This document shows positions 1-7,381 of a stretch of DNA of 18,000 bases, piece by piece (the stretch's first letter is position 1; every line of letters starts with the position of its first letter). The DNA comes from an uncultured Eggerthellaceae bacterium (GTDB taxonomy: Bacteria; Actinomycetota; Coriobacteriia; Coriobacteriales; Eggerthellaceae): the NCBI GenBank assembly GCA_910588095.1, contig CAJUQH010000025.1:1-18000 (forward strand). Reading direction: 5' to 3'. The position numbers and the translations under genes are program-made. A model generated the notes under the pieces. The model did no database searches, was not told the origin of the DNA, and saw nothing but the letters and a program-made list of their open reading frames with translations.

Positions 1-133
1 ATGTTGGAGGCAACGCTCATGGGCGCTTCCCTTCTCATGCGGAGGTCTTTTCGCTTACAGGAAAGACTACCGGGTCGGAACCTTCCCTGTCAATAAAATA
101 CAAGCTTTCCTTATGGCGTTTACGTACCTTGCA

Positions 134-469
134 TCATGCAGCATGTCGCGCACGGGCAGCGCATGCGAACCACATGAAGTATCGCTCGATATTGTCGGCG
201 TCATCATCAAAGGTACCATCATAGAAAAGCCGCAAGAACTCCTCGCGAGCCCGCAGCACCTCCCGAACGCGATAGGATTTTCGAGCCACCAGAACCTCAG
301 TGGTCGCATCGAACAGGTCGAGAGCGCGGTCTATCGCCCCCTGCACGCGGCCCTCTTTCCCAGCACGACGTGCCTTTATGGCACGCCCTACTTCGGAACC
401 GATATTGCCCATCTGCTCATTGATGCTCAAACGAGCCCATTGCTCGCGGTCGACCTGATAGCTACCCAT
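134..469 (-). CDS. Small helical partner protein of the DUF5674 gene, unknown function
   Basis: A 111-residue protein that looks mostly alpha-helical and rich in Arg, Glu and Ala. Visible blocks are WARLSINEQMGNIGSEVGRA (11-30), AIDRALDLFD (45-54) and REVLRAREEF (69-78), and the C-terminus is aromatic (RYFMWFACAARA, 96-107). I remember similar small proteins encoded beside DUF5674 genes in unrelated bacteria, but cannot name a characterised member. An in-frame TTG at 484 would add five residues. The ATG at 469 is preferred because GAGG sits about 7 bases before it and it overlaps the upstream stop. The overlapping pair, with both products small and soluble, resembles a toxin-antitoxin arrangement, but this is inference from layout only. 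Confidence 0.75.
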   Translation of the reverse strand: MGSYQVDREQWARLSINEQMGNIGSEVGRAIKARRAGKEGRVQGAIDRALDLFDATTEVLVARKSYRVREVLRAREEFLRLFYDGTFDDDADNIERYFMWFACAARARHAA

Positions 470-803
470 GAACAACCTCAGCAATCAGCTCCCGTATCTT
501 CTGTTGGACCTGCTCGTCTTCAACGCCTCTTGACCTATTGCCTTGGGCAGGACGGATATTGATCATGGAATCAAATTCCAAGAAGTCATCACCACCATAA
601 TACTCTGGATAGAGGTTGATTCCCCACAAGTCAGCTTGTTTCGACCCCTGCTCAAGGAGGAACTGCTCCTCATCGACATGCAAGTCGGCGTCGAGCACCA
701 CAACGCCGCGAGCCACGTCGACAACACCTTTAACGAGCTCGCCATACATATGAGCAGCCATTTCTTCAAGCTCTGAAATGCTTATCGATGCTACCTGCCG
801 CAT
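462..803 (-). CDS. DUF5674 family protein, first gene of a two-gene cassette
   Basis: A 113-residue soluble protein of unknown function. It matches my memory of the DUF5674 family: an acidic core with H42, D44 and E45, then LLEQGS (49-54), LWGINLYP (59-66) and a strongly conserved-looking block FDSMINIRPAQGNRSRG (77-93). No signal peptide or membrane segment is visible. The ATG at 803 is preceded by GGAG about 6-8 bases upstream. The stop codon overlaps the start of the next gene by 8 bases (ATGGGTAG), so the two are translationally coupled. A consensus -10 box and a palindrome lie just upstream. The conserved acidic and His residues could mean metal or nucleotide binding, but that is a guess. 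The family call is fairly firm; the biochemical role is unknown. Confidence 0.8.
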   Translation of the reverse strand: MRQVASISISELEEMAAHMYGELVKGVVDVARGVVVLDADLHVDEEQFLLEQGSKQADLWGINLYPEYYGGDDFLEFDSMINIRPAQGNRSRGVEDEQVQQKIRELIAEVVHG

Positions 804-817
804 AGCTGCTCCAATCG

Positions 818-861
818 ATCACGATTCACATCGCGATTATACCGTATGCCCTTCATGGCAA
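818..861 (-). promoter_or_regulatory. Promoter and palindromic operator of the DUF5674 cassette
   Basis: Read on the minus strand, a perfect TATAAT occupies 841-836, about 35 bases before the DUF5674 start. The -35 is weak (GTCTTG or TTGCCA around 856-864). Immediately after the -10, and overlapping it by two bases, is an inverted repeat, ATCGCGAT-gtga-ATCGTGAT (837-818), with one mismatch between arms. A dyad across the -10 edge is the usual position for a repressor that autoregulates a small operon. Confidence 0.5.
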
Positions 862-981
862 GACATGCATGGAAAAGGCTGACCTTTCTGCCACCTGGGC
901 TCCTGCAAGCCGGCAGCACCATCTGAAGCGTAGTAAGCAGAGCACCTCTCTCGCCCCTTGCCGCGCTTCATTTTTGCACGC

Positions 982-3399
982 CTACATGGCAAAGCAAGGA
1001 AGCAGGTACGTGGTTGTCGAACTAGCACTCACATCGTATAAGCCCCCATTAGCCAATGCACTGACGAAGCGACCACCGACATTGCTCACCGAGCTTCTGA
1101 GCCACCACGGCATCGGAGACGTAGAGCCGGGCACGCGCATCTTGAGGCTTTCGGAGGGAACAGCCCCCGTATGGCCGTTCCATTTGTTGGGCATCGTGCG
1201 CTTTGACCAATAAGCATATCGCGTGCCTTCTCCGCTGTAAGCTCCGCCGAAATTGGCTATCGTTCCGGTGAGCTCTTGGAGGCTCACGAGGAACAGGGAA
1301 TCTGATATCGAAGTGAGAGCAGAGCGGTTGTGGTAGGGCTTCTTGACCCATTTGATATCTTCGAGGAACGCAGCCGGTGCCTGCTTGCGCACTGCACCAC
1401 TGCTGGTATTCAGCGCAGATCGCACCGCACATGACCCCCATCCCCCTGTGGACGTCGCCGTTGAGTTCATCCTCATAGGGTATTTGAGCAGCTCTGCGAA
1501 TTGGAAGGTGAGCCCCGCCTTCGTGCGCCCTCCTTGAGGAGTCGTAAGGGTATCGTGGTTGATGCCGATGATGCGCACGCGGTAGACAGAGAACCTTCCT
1601 TGCGCGTAGCCTCCTTCGCTCTCCGTGAGCCCCTGGTCATACCACCGCAAGTAGAAGGGATGGTCTTCGTTGAGCCAAGCGGTGTATTTGCTGATGGTTG
1701 CCGCATCTCCGCTCGCGATCAGCTCTGCATCGCGCTTGATCTCCAAAGGCCCCACACGCCGTGTGCCGTTATCGTCGACTGTCCAGAAGTAATTCTCATT
1801 CACCGGATCCTCGCTTGCCGCCGTCGCCGTCGCGAAGGTGTAGCTCACGGTGGCTATCTGCTTGCGCTCGTAGTCGTCGGTGGGAAGGACGAGCCCATGG
1901 TTGGCCGAGCCGTCGACAGGGTCGGTTGCGAGGTTCAAGCCGTAGGAGATGTCCTTCCTGGCGCCCTCCTCGCCTTGCGGTGCCATGGTGAAGGCGTCTT
2001 CGAGCGTCGCTTCGGTAACCGTGTCGGTGAGGCGGAAGTGGATGCCGGAGGACTTGTCATCGGTCGGAGCGGGCGTGCTCGGGTAGAGCGAGAGCAGCCG
2101 CTCGCCGGGGTTCTCTTCGGTATCGTCTCCCAAGACCTGCGCCTCGCTCGCCTTGGACGTGTCGTAGGTGGTGAGGACCTGGTTGGCGTTGGCGTGGCGG
2201 GTGGAGGTCAGCCCTACGAGCTTCACGGCCTCGTGCCAGCTGGTGTTCTCGAAGAAGGCTTGGCCTCCCTTGGCATAGCCTTCCTGCTCTCCCGCCCCTT
2301 CCTTATCCTGTTGGGCCTGGGTGGTGTCGTCTGCTGCCGCCTCGTCCTCGTCGCCCAGCCAGGGGTTCCCAGGCGCTCCTGTCTTGTCATAATCGCCGAA
2401 GGTGATGGAGAGAGGCGCCGTCACCCCGAACGCGCTCGTCCATCGAGCGGTGAGCACTGGGGTGCCGTCTATCTGGGTCAAGCGCACCGGGTTCATGGCA
2501 TAGCCCGTCTTGGCGGCGTCGTCGATGGCCAGGCTCTGGCCGTCCGGCTCTGACCAGCCGAGGAACCTATAGCCGCTTCGCGCGGGCTCTGGGAGGCCGA
2601 CGGTGCGGGTCACCGGGTCATAGTGAGCTTCTTCCATTGTGAAGCCATCCACGCGATAGCGCCCGTCGCCCAAGTCGGTCACCGTGCGCACGCCATCGGA
2701 TGACGCCCACTTCAGGTCGAAGGAGGCATCGTCTCCAGGTCCCTTCTTGGGTTCGGGGTTCTTCGCCAGGTCGAACACGACCGAGTACTCGTTGGGGGTC
2801 CAGAGGGCGTAGAGCGTGTAGGCCTTCGGGTCGGATGTGGGAGCGCCCTCGGGCATGGTGAGCTTGGGCGAGCTGCCGTCTATGTAGCCGCCTGCGCTCG
2901 CCGACTTGTCCGTCGACCAACCAGCGAACTCGAAGCCTGCGCGCGTGGGCTCCTCGTAGCCAGCGGGCTTGCCGGATTCTGGCCAGGCGACCTCGCTTCC
3001 CGGGCTTGCCTGCTGGGGCAGCGCAGGATCCGCGGGCCGGTTCTCCCAGACCGCCTTCGTCAGGTTGAAGTCGTCGTCATTCAAGTCCCACTTGGCTATG
3101 GGGAAGCTCGAGCGGTACACCGCGATGGATACCGTGGTGCCGCCTGCACTGGAGCCTTCTGCGACCTTGGCGTCAGCGGATTGGGTAGAGGCTTCAGGTG
3201 CCTGTGCGTCCAGGCTTTCCGTGGCCGCCGCATCTTCTGGACGCTCGACCCCTTCCGCAGCATTCCCCGCTACTGTTCCGGCTATCGTTCCCGCTGGGCC
3301 GTCATCGGCCCAAGCAAGGGGCGCCATCGAGAACGCAAGAGCGAGCGCCGCGCAAAGCGCGACCATCTTGCGGGAAAAAGAGGCAACCGACTTGCGCAT
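982..3399 (-). CDS. Secreted InlB-repeat and DUF6273-like surface protein
   Basis: An 805-residue exported protein. Residues 1-31 form a Sec signal peptide with a basic start (MRK), a hydrophobic core and a cleavage site after AWA. A low-complexity Ala/Glu/Ser linker runs to about 90. Two Listeria-Bacteroides (InlB B-type) repeats follow at about 125-202 and 205-322, each with the RAGFEFAGW / RSGYRFLGW hallmark and ending in LW or RW before T. Residues 323-610 are an unassigned, acidic Thr/Ser-rich region. The last 190 residues resemble DUF6273, with GGWGSCAVRSALN near 652-664 and WWLRSSVSNVGGRFVSAL near 765-782. No LPXTG motif or C-terminal membrane anchor is visible, so it is either released or held non-covalently. 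The ATG at 3399 has AAGGAG 9-10 bases upstream. A role in adhesion or surface binding is inference. Confidence 0.85.
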   Translation of the reverse strand: MRKSVASFSRKMVALCAALALAFSMAPLAWADDGPAGTIAGTVAGNAAEGVERPEDAAATESLDAQAPEASTQSADAKVAEGSSAGGTTVSIAVYRSSFPIAKWDLNDDDFNLTKAVWENRPADPALPQQASPGSEVAWPESGKPAGYEEPTRAGFEFAGWSTDKSASAGGYIDGSSPKLTMPEGAPTSDPKAYTLYALWTPNEYSVVFDLAKNPEPKKGPGDDASFDLKWASSDGVRTVTDLGDGRYRVDGFTMEEAHYDPVTRTVGLPEPARSGYRFLGWSEPDGQSLAIDDAAKTGYAMNPVRLTQIDGTPVLTARWTSAFGVTAPLSITFGDYDKTGAPGNPWLGDEDEAAADDTTQAQQDKEGAGEQEGYAKGGQAFFENTSWHEAVKLVGLTSTRHANANQVLTTYDTSKASEAQVLGDDTEENPGERLLSLYPSTPAPTDDKSSGIHFRLTDTVTEATLEDAFTMAPQGEEGARKDISYGLNLATDPVDGSANHGLVLPTDDYERKQIATVSYTFATATAASEDPVNENYFWTVDDNGTRRVGPLEIKRDAELIASGDAATISKYTAWLNEDHPFYLRWYDQGLTESEGGYAQGRFSVYRVRIIGINHDTLTTPQGGRTKAGLTFQFAELLKYPMRMNSTATSTGGWGSCAVRSALNTSSGAVRKQAPAAFLEDIKWVKKPYHNRSALTSISDSLFLVSLQELTGTIANFGGAYSGEGTRYAYWSKRTMPNKWNGHTGAVPSESLKMRVPGSTSPMPWWLRSSVSNVGGRFVSALANGGLYDVSASSTTTYLLPCFAM

Positions 3400-3542
3400 A
3401 GCGACCGGCTCCTTCCGACTGCGTGTGCAACATCACACTACGGAGGAGGCCCTTGCGCTCGAACGCTATAGCGACTGGTGGGTAAGGAGGGCATCCACCG
3501 CAGTCGCCAAACCGCAAGATTACGAAAACTCCCAAGATTGGG

Positions 3543-3586
3543 AACACGAAGTCTTGAAAAGGCAGATGCCCTCTTTACTTCGTGTT
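3543..3586. repeat. Perfect 10-bp inverted repeat upstream of the surface-protein gene
   Basis: AACACGAAGT (3543-3552) and ACTTCGTGTT (3577-3586) are exact inverted copies separated by 24 bases. A smaller dyad, TCCCAA-GA-TTGGGA (around 3531-3544), abuts it on the left, and CAAGATT is repeated at about 3517 and 3534. The block lies about 145-190 bases before the start of the secreted protein, in its probable 5' leader. It could fold in the mRNA or bind a regulator. Confidence 0.5.
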
Positions 3587-3665
3587 GCCCATAAGGCGCT
3601 CTAAGGAACGTGTATTCGATTTTCGTAACCCCTGCTAGGCAGGAAATCACGGTTTGGCTACTGCG

Positions 3666-3694
3666 AGTGTACCAAGCAGCCCAACTCTATGCAA
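3666..3694 (-). promoter_or_regulatory. Possible promoter of the surface-protein gene
   Basis: On the minus strand TTGCAT (3694-3689) is followed after 17 bases by TACACT (3671-3666). Each hexamer matches four or five of six consensus positions. Initiation here would give a leader of about 260 bases containing the inverted repeat at 3543-3586. The match is moderate, and a transcript from the stronger promoter near 3970 could also read through. Confidence 0.35.
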
Positions 3695-3739
3695 GATATC
3701 GGCAACGAACACGATTGACAGAGATAGAATCACCAGAAG

Positions 3740-3958
3740 GCAAATAGCGGCCTCCCTCTGGGCGGAAGGGGTAACCGCCAGAGGGAGGCCCGTATGCAAT
3801 ACGCACGAAGGAGAAGAACGTGCGCATGGCTTCAGAGACCGCTGCAAATTGAGAGAGGAGAGAGGGTACGCAGTTGATGATCCGGTCTCTTTCAAAAGGT
3901 CAAGGTGCGGCTCCGAAGGGCCAGCCCCTTCGTTCCGCCCGAGGACCTTCCCTTGAAG
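3740..3958 (-). ncRNA. Candidate structured small RNA, about 220 nt
   Basis: No protein gene is supported between 3400 and 4091, but this stretch folds almost end to end when read on the minus strand. Stem-loop 1 (3955-3901) has nested pairs CAAGG/CCTTG, GCGG/CCGC and CGAAGGG/CCCTTCG. Stem-loop 2 (3890-3834) has AGAGACCG/CGGTCTCT plus CTGC/GCAG closing a 24-base loop that is almost pure C and U. Stem-loop 3 (3824-3802) has CGCACG/CGTGCG closing the loop UUCUUCUCCUU. Stem-loop 4 (3790-3749) is a 16-bp terminator-like hairpin. A good promoter sits just upstream at 3993-3966. The CU-rich loops are complementary to Shine-Dalgarno sequences, as in known Gram-positive trans-acting small RNAs. I do not recognise it as 6S, SRP, RNase P or tmRNA. 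It could instead be the leader of the surface-protein transcript. Confidence 0.45.
3749..3790 (-). terminator. Strong terminator-like hairpin ending the candidate small RNA
   Basis: GGCCTCCCTCTGGGCGG (3749-3765) pairs with CCGCCAGAGGGAGGCC (3775-3790): 16 base pairs with one bulged G and a 9-base loop. On the minus strand it is followed by CTATTTGCCTTCT, which is only moderately U-rich, so the direction and efficiency are uncertain. It is far too long and exact to be chance. Confidence 0.5.
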
Positions 3959-3965
3959 CACCCTC

Positions 3966-3993
3966 ATCATAGCGCCGCACCCGAGCCGCGCAA
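3966..3993 (-). promoter_or_regulatory. Promoter of the candidate small RNA
   Basis: Minus strand: TTGCGC (3993-3988), a 16-base spacer, then TATGAT (3971-3966). The same -35 hexamer and spacer length precede tRNA-Asn in this window (TTGCGC, 16, TATAAT), and the rpoD promoter uses the same TATGAT -10. Transcription would start near 3958, just before stem-loop 1. Confidence 0.55.
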
Positions 3994-4091
3994 CACCGGC
4001 GCGCGACCGGTCAACGCAAGGCCACCGCGCCGTTGCCGAGGCGAAAGATGGCACCTCGCGCAGCAGCGACTCGCCCCGCCCGCCCTGGCTG

Positions 4092-5096
4092 CTAAAGGTC
4101 GTGGAACTCGGTGGTGAGCGGCCGCCCTTCGAGCAGCCGGGCCGCCTCTTGCAGGCTCAGGCCATTCCACAGCACCTCGCGCACCACCGAGGCGATGGGC
4201 AGCTCGATGCCGTAGCGCTCGGCCAGCGTGAGCAGGTTCTTGCAGGCCACGACGCCTTCAACCACCATATGCTCGCGCTCGTGGAAGTCATCCAGCGTCA
4301 AGCCGCGAGCCACGTACTGCTCGCCGAAGCGCCGGTTGCGCGAGTGCTCCGACATGCAGGTGACCACCATGTCGCCCGCGCCGGCCAGGCCCATGCACGT
4401 GAGCGTGTCGCCGCCGCACGCCACCACGAGCCGCCCCATCTCGGCCAGGCCGCGGGTTATGAGCACCGCTGCGGTGTTGTCGCCGAAGCCGACCCCATAG
4501 GCCATGCCCACGGCGATGGCGATGACGTTCTTGAACGCCGCGCAAAGCTCGACGCCCGTCATGTCGGTGCTGGTGTAGGTGCGGAACGACCGCGTGGCGA
4601 ACAGGTCGCGGAACAGCAGCGCCGTGGGCTTCTCGGCGCTGGCGATGACCGTGGCCGAAGGCGTGCCCTTGATGACCTCCTCGGCATGGTTCGGCCCCGA
4701 CAGCACCGCCAGCCGTTCCAGCGCCCCCAGCTCCTCGGTGGCGATCTCGGCCGGCAGCAGGCCCGAGCCCCCCTCGACGCCTTTGGAGCACAGCACCACC
4801 GGCGTCGTGGCCCCCACATGAGCCGACACGGCGCGCAGCACCTCGCGCAGCACGCTCGACGGCGTGACGATGGCCACCGCCTCGGCGCCTTCGAGCGCCT
4901 GGGCGTAGCTGTGCGTGGCCGTTATGGCGTCAGGCAGCTCCACCGCGCTCAGGTAGCGCGGGTTGCGATGCGTGGCGTTGATGGCCTCGGCCGTGGCCTG
5001 GCTGTGAGCCCATAGAGCCACGGAATGGCCGTTGCCCGCCAGCACCCAAGCCAGGGCGGTGCCCCATGACCCAGCGCCGATGACCGCCACTCTCAT
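4092..5096 (-). CDS. gpsA: Glycerol-3-phosphate dehydrogenase [NAD(P)+]
   Basis: A 334-residue cytosolic enzyme that reduces dihydroxyacetone phosphate to sn-glycerol-3-phosphate, the backbone of phospholipids. The N-terminal Rossmann fold shows GAGSWGTALA (7-16). The family active-site lysines are present at K106 (LCSKGVE) and K189 (AAFKNVIAIA). SGPNHAEEV (133-141), GLAGAGDMVVTC (236-247) and SRNRRFG (252-258) match the conserved substrate and cofactor regions. Length is normal for the family. Its ATG overlaps the stop of plsY by four bases (ATGA), so the product is made in step with the acyltransferase that consumes glycerol-3-phosphate. It is the last gene of the operon, and no clear terminator follows within the first 100 bases. 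Confidence 0.97.
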   Translation of the reverse strand: MRVAVIGAGSWGTALAWVLAGNGHSVALWAHSQATAEAINATHRNPRYLSAVELPDAITATHSYAQALEGAEAVAIVTPSSVLREVLRAVSAHVGATTPVVLCSKGVEGGSGLLPAEIATEELGALERLAVLSGPNHAEEVIKGTPSATVIASAEKPTALLFRDLFATRSFRTYTSTDMTGVELCAAFKNVIAIAVGMAYGVGFGDNTAAVLITRGLAEMGRLVVACGGDTLTCMGLAGAGDMVVTCMSEHSRNRRFGEQYVARGLTLDDFHEREHMVVEGVVACKNLLTLAERYGIELPIASVVREVLWNGLSLQEAARLLEGRPLTTEFHDL

Positions 5097-6010
5097 GAGC
5101 GCGCCCCTTCCGTGCGCTCCGCGTCAGCCTGCGTTGCAGGAGAAGCCTCTGCAGCCGCCTGGCCGGCGCCTTCCGCCACCGCACCCTCGCACACCGCGCC
5201 TTCCGCAGCGTCTTCGGCCGTGTTCGCTGGCTCCTCGCCGCCTTCCGCCACCGCACCCGCTTCGCCAGCCTCAGCCGCCTGGGCCGCCCGCTTCTTGGAG
5301 CCAACGCGGTTCTCGGTGCCGGCCATCAGCCGCGCGATGTTGCTGCGGTGCGCCCAGATGACCGTGGCTGACACCAGCACGATGATGGCCCAGCCCAGCC
5401 AATGCCCCGCGTAGAACCAAAGGGCCAGCACAGGGCACGCCACCGCGGCCGTCAGCGAGCCAGCCGACACGTAGCGCGTCGTCGCCACCACTACAGCGAA
5501 GATGGCGATCTCTATGAGCGCTCCCACGGGGCCGAACACGAAGAACAGCGCGCCCACCGCCACGGCGATGCCCTTGCCACCTTTGAACCCGAGCCAGGGG
5601 CTGAATATGTGCCCCCAGGTGCACCCCGCGAAGGCCAGCGCCATGACGGACCATGCGAAGGGCACGGGCAGCACGCTGGCCGCCACCGCGCCCAGGCAGC
5701 CTGACAGCAGCCCCTTGCCGAAGTCCAGCACGAACACCGCCGCACCGCCGGCCTTGCCCAGCGTGCGCATGGCGTTGGTAGTGCCGATGTTGCCCGAGCC
5801 CTCGGAGCGGATGTCCTTATGGAAGGCCAGGCGCGACACGATGACGCCCCACGGCACCGAGCCCAGCAGGAACGTCACCGCGAACAGCAACGGCAGCACC
5901 CAGGCGGCTGCGTCGGCGCCCAGGGGCAGTTCGGGCGGCGCGGGCGCCATGGCCACGGCAGGCGGCACGGGGGCAGAGCCTACGATGGGGGCAGCAGGGG
6001 CTTCGGGCAT
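5093..6010 (-). CDS. plsY: Acyl-phosphate:glycerol-3-phosphate acyltransferase
   Basis: A 305-residue integral membrane enzyme that moves an acyl group from acyl-phosphate to glycerol-3-phosphate, giving lysophosphatidic acid. Three PlsY signatures are visible: GSGNIGTTNAMRTLG (71-85), WGHIFSPWLGFKGGKG (132-147) and HRSNIARLMAGTENR (221-235), separated by several hydrophobic segments between 37 and 220. The protein is longer than usual at both ends: a Pro/Ala-rich stretch of about 35 residues precedes the first membrane helix, and about 65 Ala/Glu/Gly-rich residues follow the last motif. The ATG at 6010 has AAGGA 8 bases upstream and lies four bases after the der stop. A longer reading to 6058 would run into der. 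An internal ATG at residue 21 is a possible alternative start. Confidence 0.95.
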   Translation of the reverse strand: MPEAPAAPIVGSAPVPPAVAMAPAPPELPLGADAAAWVLPLLFAVTFLLGSVPWGVIVSRLAFHKDIRSEGSGNIGTTNAMRTLGKAGGAAVFVLDFGKGLLSGCLGAVAASVLPVPFAWSVMALAFAGCTWGHIFSPWLGFKGGKGIAVAVGALFFVFGPVGALIEIAIFAVVVATTRYVSAGSLTAAVACPVLALWFYAGHWLGWAIIVLVSATVIWAHRSNIARLMAGTENRVGSKKRAAQAAEAGEAGAVAEGGEEPANTAEDAAEGAVCEGAVAEGAGQAAAEASPATQADAERTEGARS

Positions 6011-6014
6011 GGGG

Positions 6015-7334
6015 TCAGTCCTTCTTCTTGAAGCGCAGGCGCACTGGCGTGCCCTCAAAGTCGAAGGCGCGCCGCACGCTGTTCTCGAGGAAGCGCTCGT
6101 AGTTGTCGGTCACGATGTCAGGGCGGTTGCAGAAGAACGTCAGCTGCGGCGGCTTGGTGCCGGTCTGGGTGACGTACTTCATGCGCAGCACGGCCTTGCC
6201 CTTCGACACCGTATGGCCCGTCTCGCGGATGCCGGCCAGCCACGTGTTCAACTGGTTGGTGGGCACCACGCGGTTGAAGGCGGCGTAGGCCTTGTCGATG
6301 AGCGCCCACACCTTGTCGGCGTTCTTGCCGGTCAGGGCCGATATGGCCACCACCGGCGCGAAGCCCACGAACATCATGCGATCGGCGATGCGCTCGCGGA
6401 TGGCTGCCTTCTCCTCGGGGCCGCCCACGATGTCCCACTTGTTCAGCACGATGCCCATGGCGCGGCCGCGCTCCAGCGCGTACCCGGCCACGCGCTGGTC
6501 CTCGTTGGTGAGCCCCAACGGCGAGTCCACCACCAGCAGCACCACGTCGGCGCGGTCGATGGCGCGCATGGCCCGCACGAAGCCGTAGTACTCCACGTCC
6601 TCGTCTATCTGGCTCTTGCGGCGCAGGCCCGCCGTGTCCACGATGCGGTAGGCGCGGCCGTCATGCTCCACCAGGGTGTCCACGGCGTCTCGGGTGGTGC
6701 CGGCCACGTCGCTGACGATGGAGCGCTCGCCGTTGGTCAGCCGGTTGGTCAGCGAGCTCTTGCCGGCATTCGGCCGGCCGATGATGGCCACGTTGATGGC
6801 ATCGGCGTCATCGGCCGTGCGGTCGGCCAGGTCGAGCTCGCGCAGCTCGTCCACCACCGCGTCCAGCAGGTCGCCCGTGCCGTGCCCATGCAGGGCCGAC
6901 ACCGGCCACGGGTCCCCCAGGCCCAGCCCGTAGAACTCCCACAGGGCATCGGTGTTGCCCGGCGTGTCCAGCTTGTTCACGGCCACGAACACCGGCTTGT
7001 CGGCGCGCTGCAGGATGCGCGCCACCGCCTCGTCGTCGTTGTTGATGCCGGTCTTGCCGTCCACCACGAACACGATGACATCGGCCTCGTTCGCGCCTTC
7101 GAGGGCCTGAGCCGTTATGTTGCCCTGGAATGCATCGTCAGAAGCCACCTCTATGCCGCCAGTGTCGACCAGCGTGAAATGCACGCCGTTCCAGTCGGCC
7201 TCGTGGTAGCTTCGGTCGCGCGTGACGCCGCGCATCTCGTGCACGATGGCCTCGTCGGCCTCGGCGATGCGGTTCACGATGGTGGACTTGCCCACGTTGG
7301 GGCGGCCCACGATAGCCACGATGGGAAGCGCCAT
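6015..7334 (-). CDS. der: Ribosome-assembly GTPase Der (EngA)
   Basis: A 439-residue double GTPase needed for maturation of the 50S ribosomal subunit. The first G domain has GRPNVGKS (10-17), DTGG (57-60) and NKLD (120-123). The second has GRPNAGKS (186-193), DTAG (233-236) and NKWD (298-301). A KH-like C-terminal domain ends in the basic RLRFKKKD. The tandem G domains and length are diagnostic for the family. An in-frame GTG at 7379 would add 15 residues, but the ATG at 7334 is preferred because the protein then begins MALPIVAIVGRPN as in other Der proteins and GAGAGGGGG lies about 9 bases upstream. It lies between the DUF512 gene and plsY in one transcription unit. Confidence 0.97.
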   Translation of the reverse strand: MALPIVAIVGRPNVGKSTIVNRIAEADEAIVHEMRGVTRDRSYHEADWNGVHFTLVDTGGIEVASDDAFQGNITAQALEGANEADVIVFVVDGKTGINNDDEAVARILQRADKPVFVAVNKLDTPGNTDALWEFYGLGLGDPWPVSALHGHGTGDLLDAVVDELRELDLADRTADDADAINVAIIGRPNAGKSSLTNRLTNGERSIVSDVAGTTRDAVDTLVEHDGRAYRIVDTAGLRRKSQIDEDVEYYGFVRAMRAIDRADVVLLVVDSPLGLTNEDQRVAGYALERGRAMGIVLNKWDIVGGPEEKAAIRERIADRMMFVGFAPVVAISALTGKNADKVWALIDKAYAAFNRVVPTNQLNTWLAGIRETGHTVSKGKAVLRMKYVTQTGTKPPQLTFFCNRPDIVTDNYERFLENSVRRAFDFEGTPVRLRFKKKD

Positions 7335-7381
7335 AGCCTCAAGCCCCCTCTCAAGCTTGCCGCGCAGCCCCGCGCGCACGG

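Noticed and set aside
89..94. TTGACA on the minus strand as a promoter -35
   Set aside because: No acceptable -10 at 16-18 bases and no gene follows in the window.
2..562. Long plus-strand open frame over the left end
   Set aside because: It is antisense to the DUF5674 pair, has no ribosome site near its ATG and its product is not recognisable; the minus-strand genes explain the open frame.
3820..3852. Ten-codon plus-strand leader peptide with a good Shine-Dalgarno sequence
   Set aside because: The apparent ribosome site is the complement of the pyrimidine loop of stem-loop 3, no plus-strand promoter fits, and the only downstream gene is convergent gpsA.
3740..3958. Assignment of the structured RNA as 6S, SRP, RNase P or tmRNA
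   Set aside because: The 5' and 3' ends do not form a 6S-type closing stem, and no SRP core motif, RNase P conserved block or tmRNA tag frame with CCA end is visible.
3647..4054. Minus-strand 135-residue frame ending in a hydrophobic stretch, a possible type I toxin peptide
   Set aside because: The hydrophobic part is encoded within and after the terminator-like hairpin, and no start codon with a ribosome site precedes it. The region is better explained as structured RNA.
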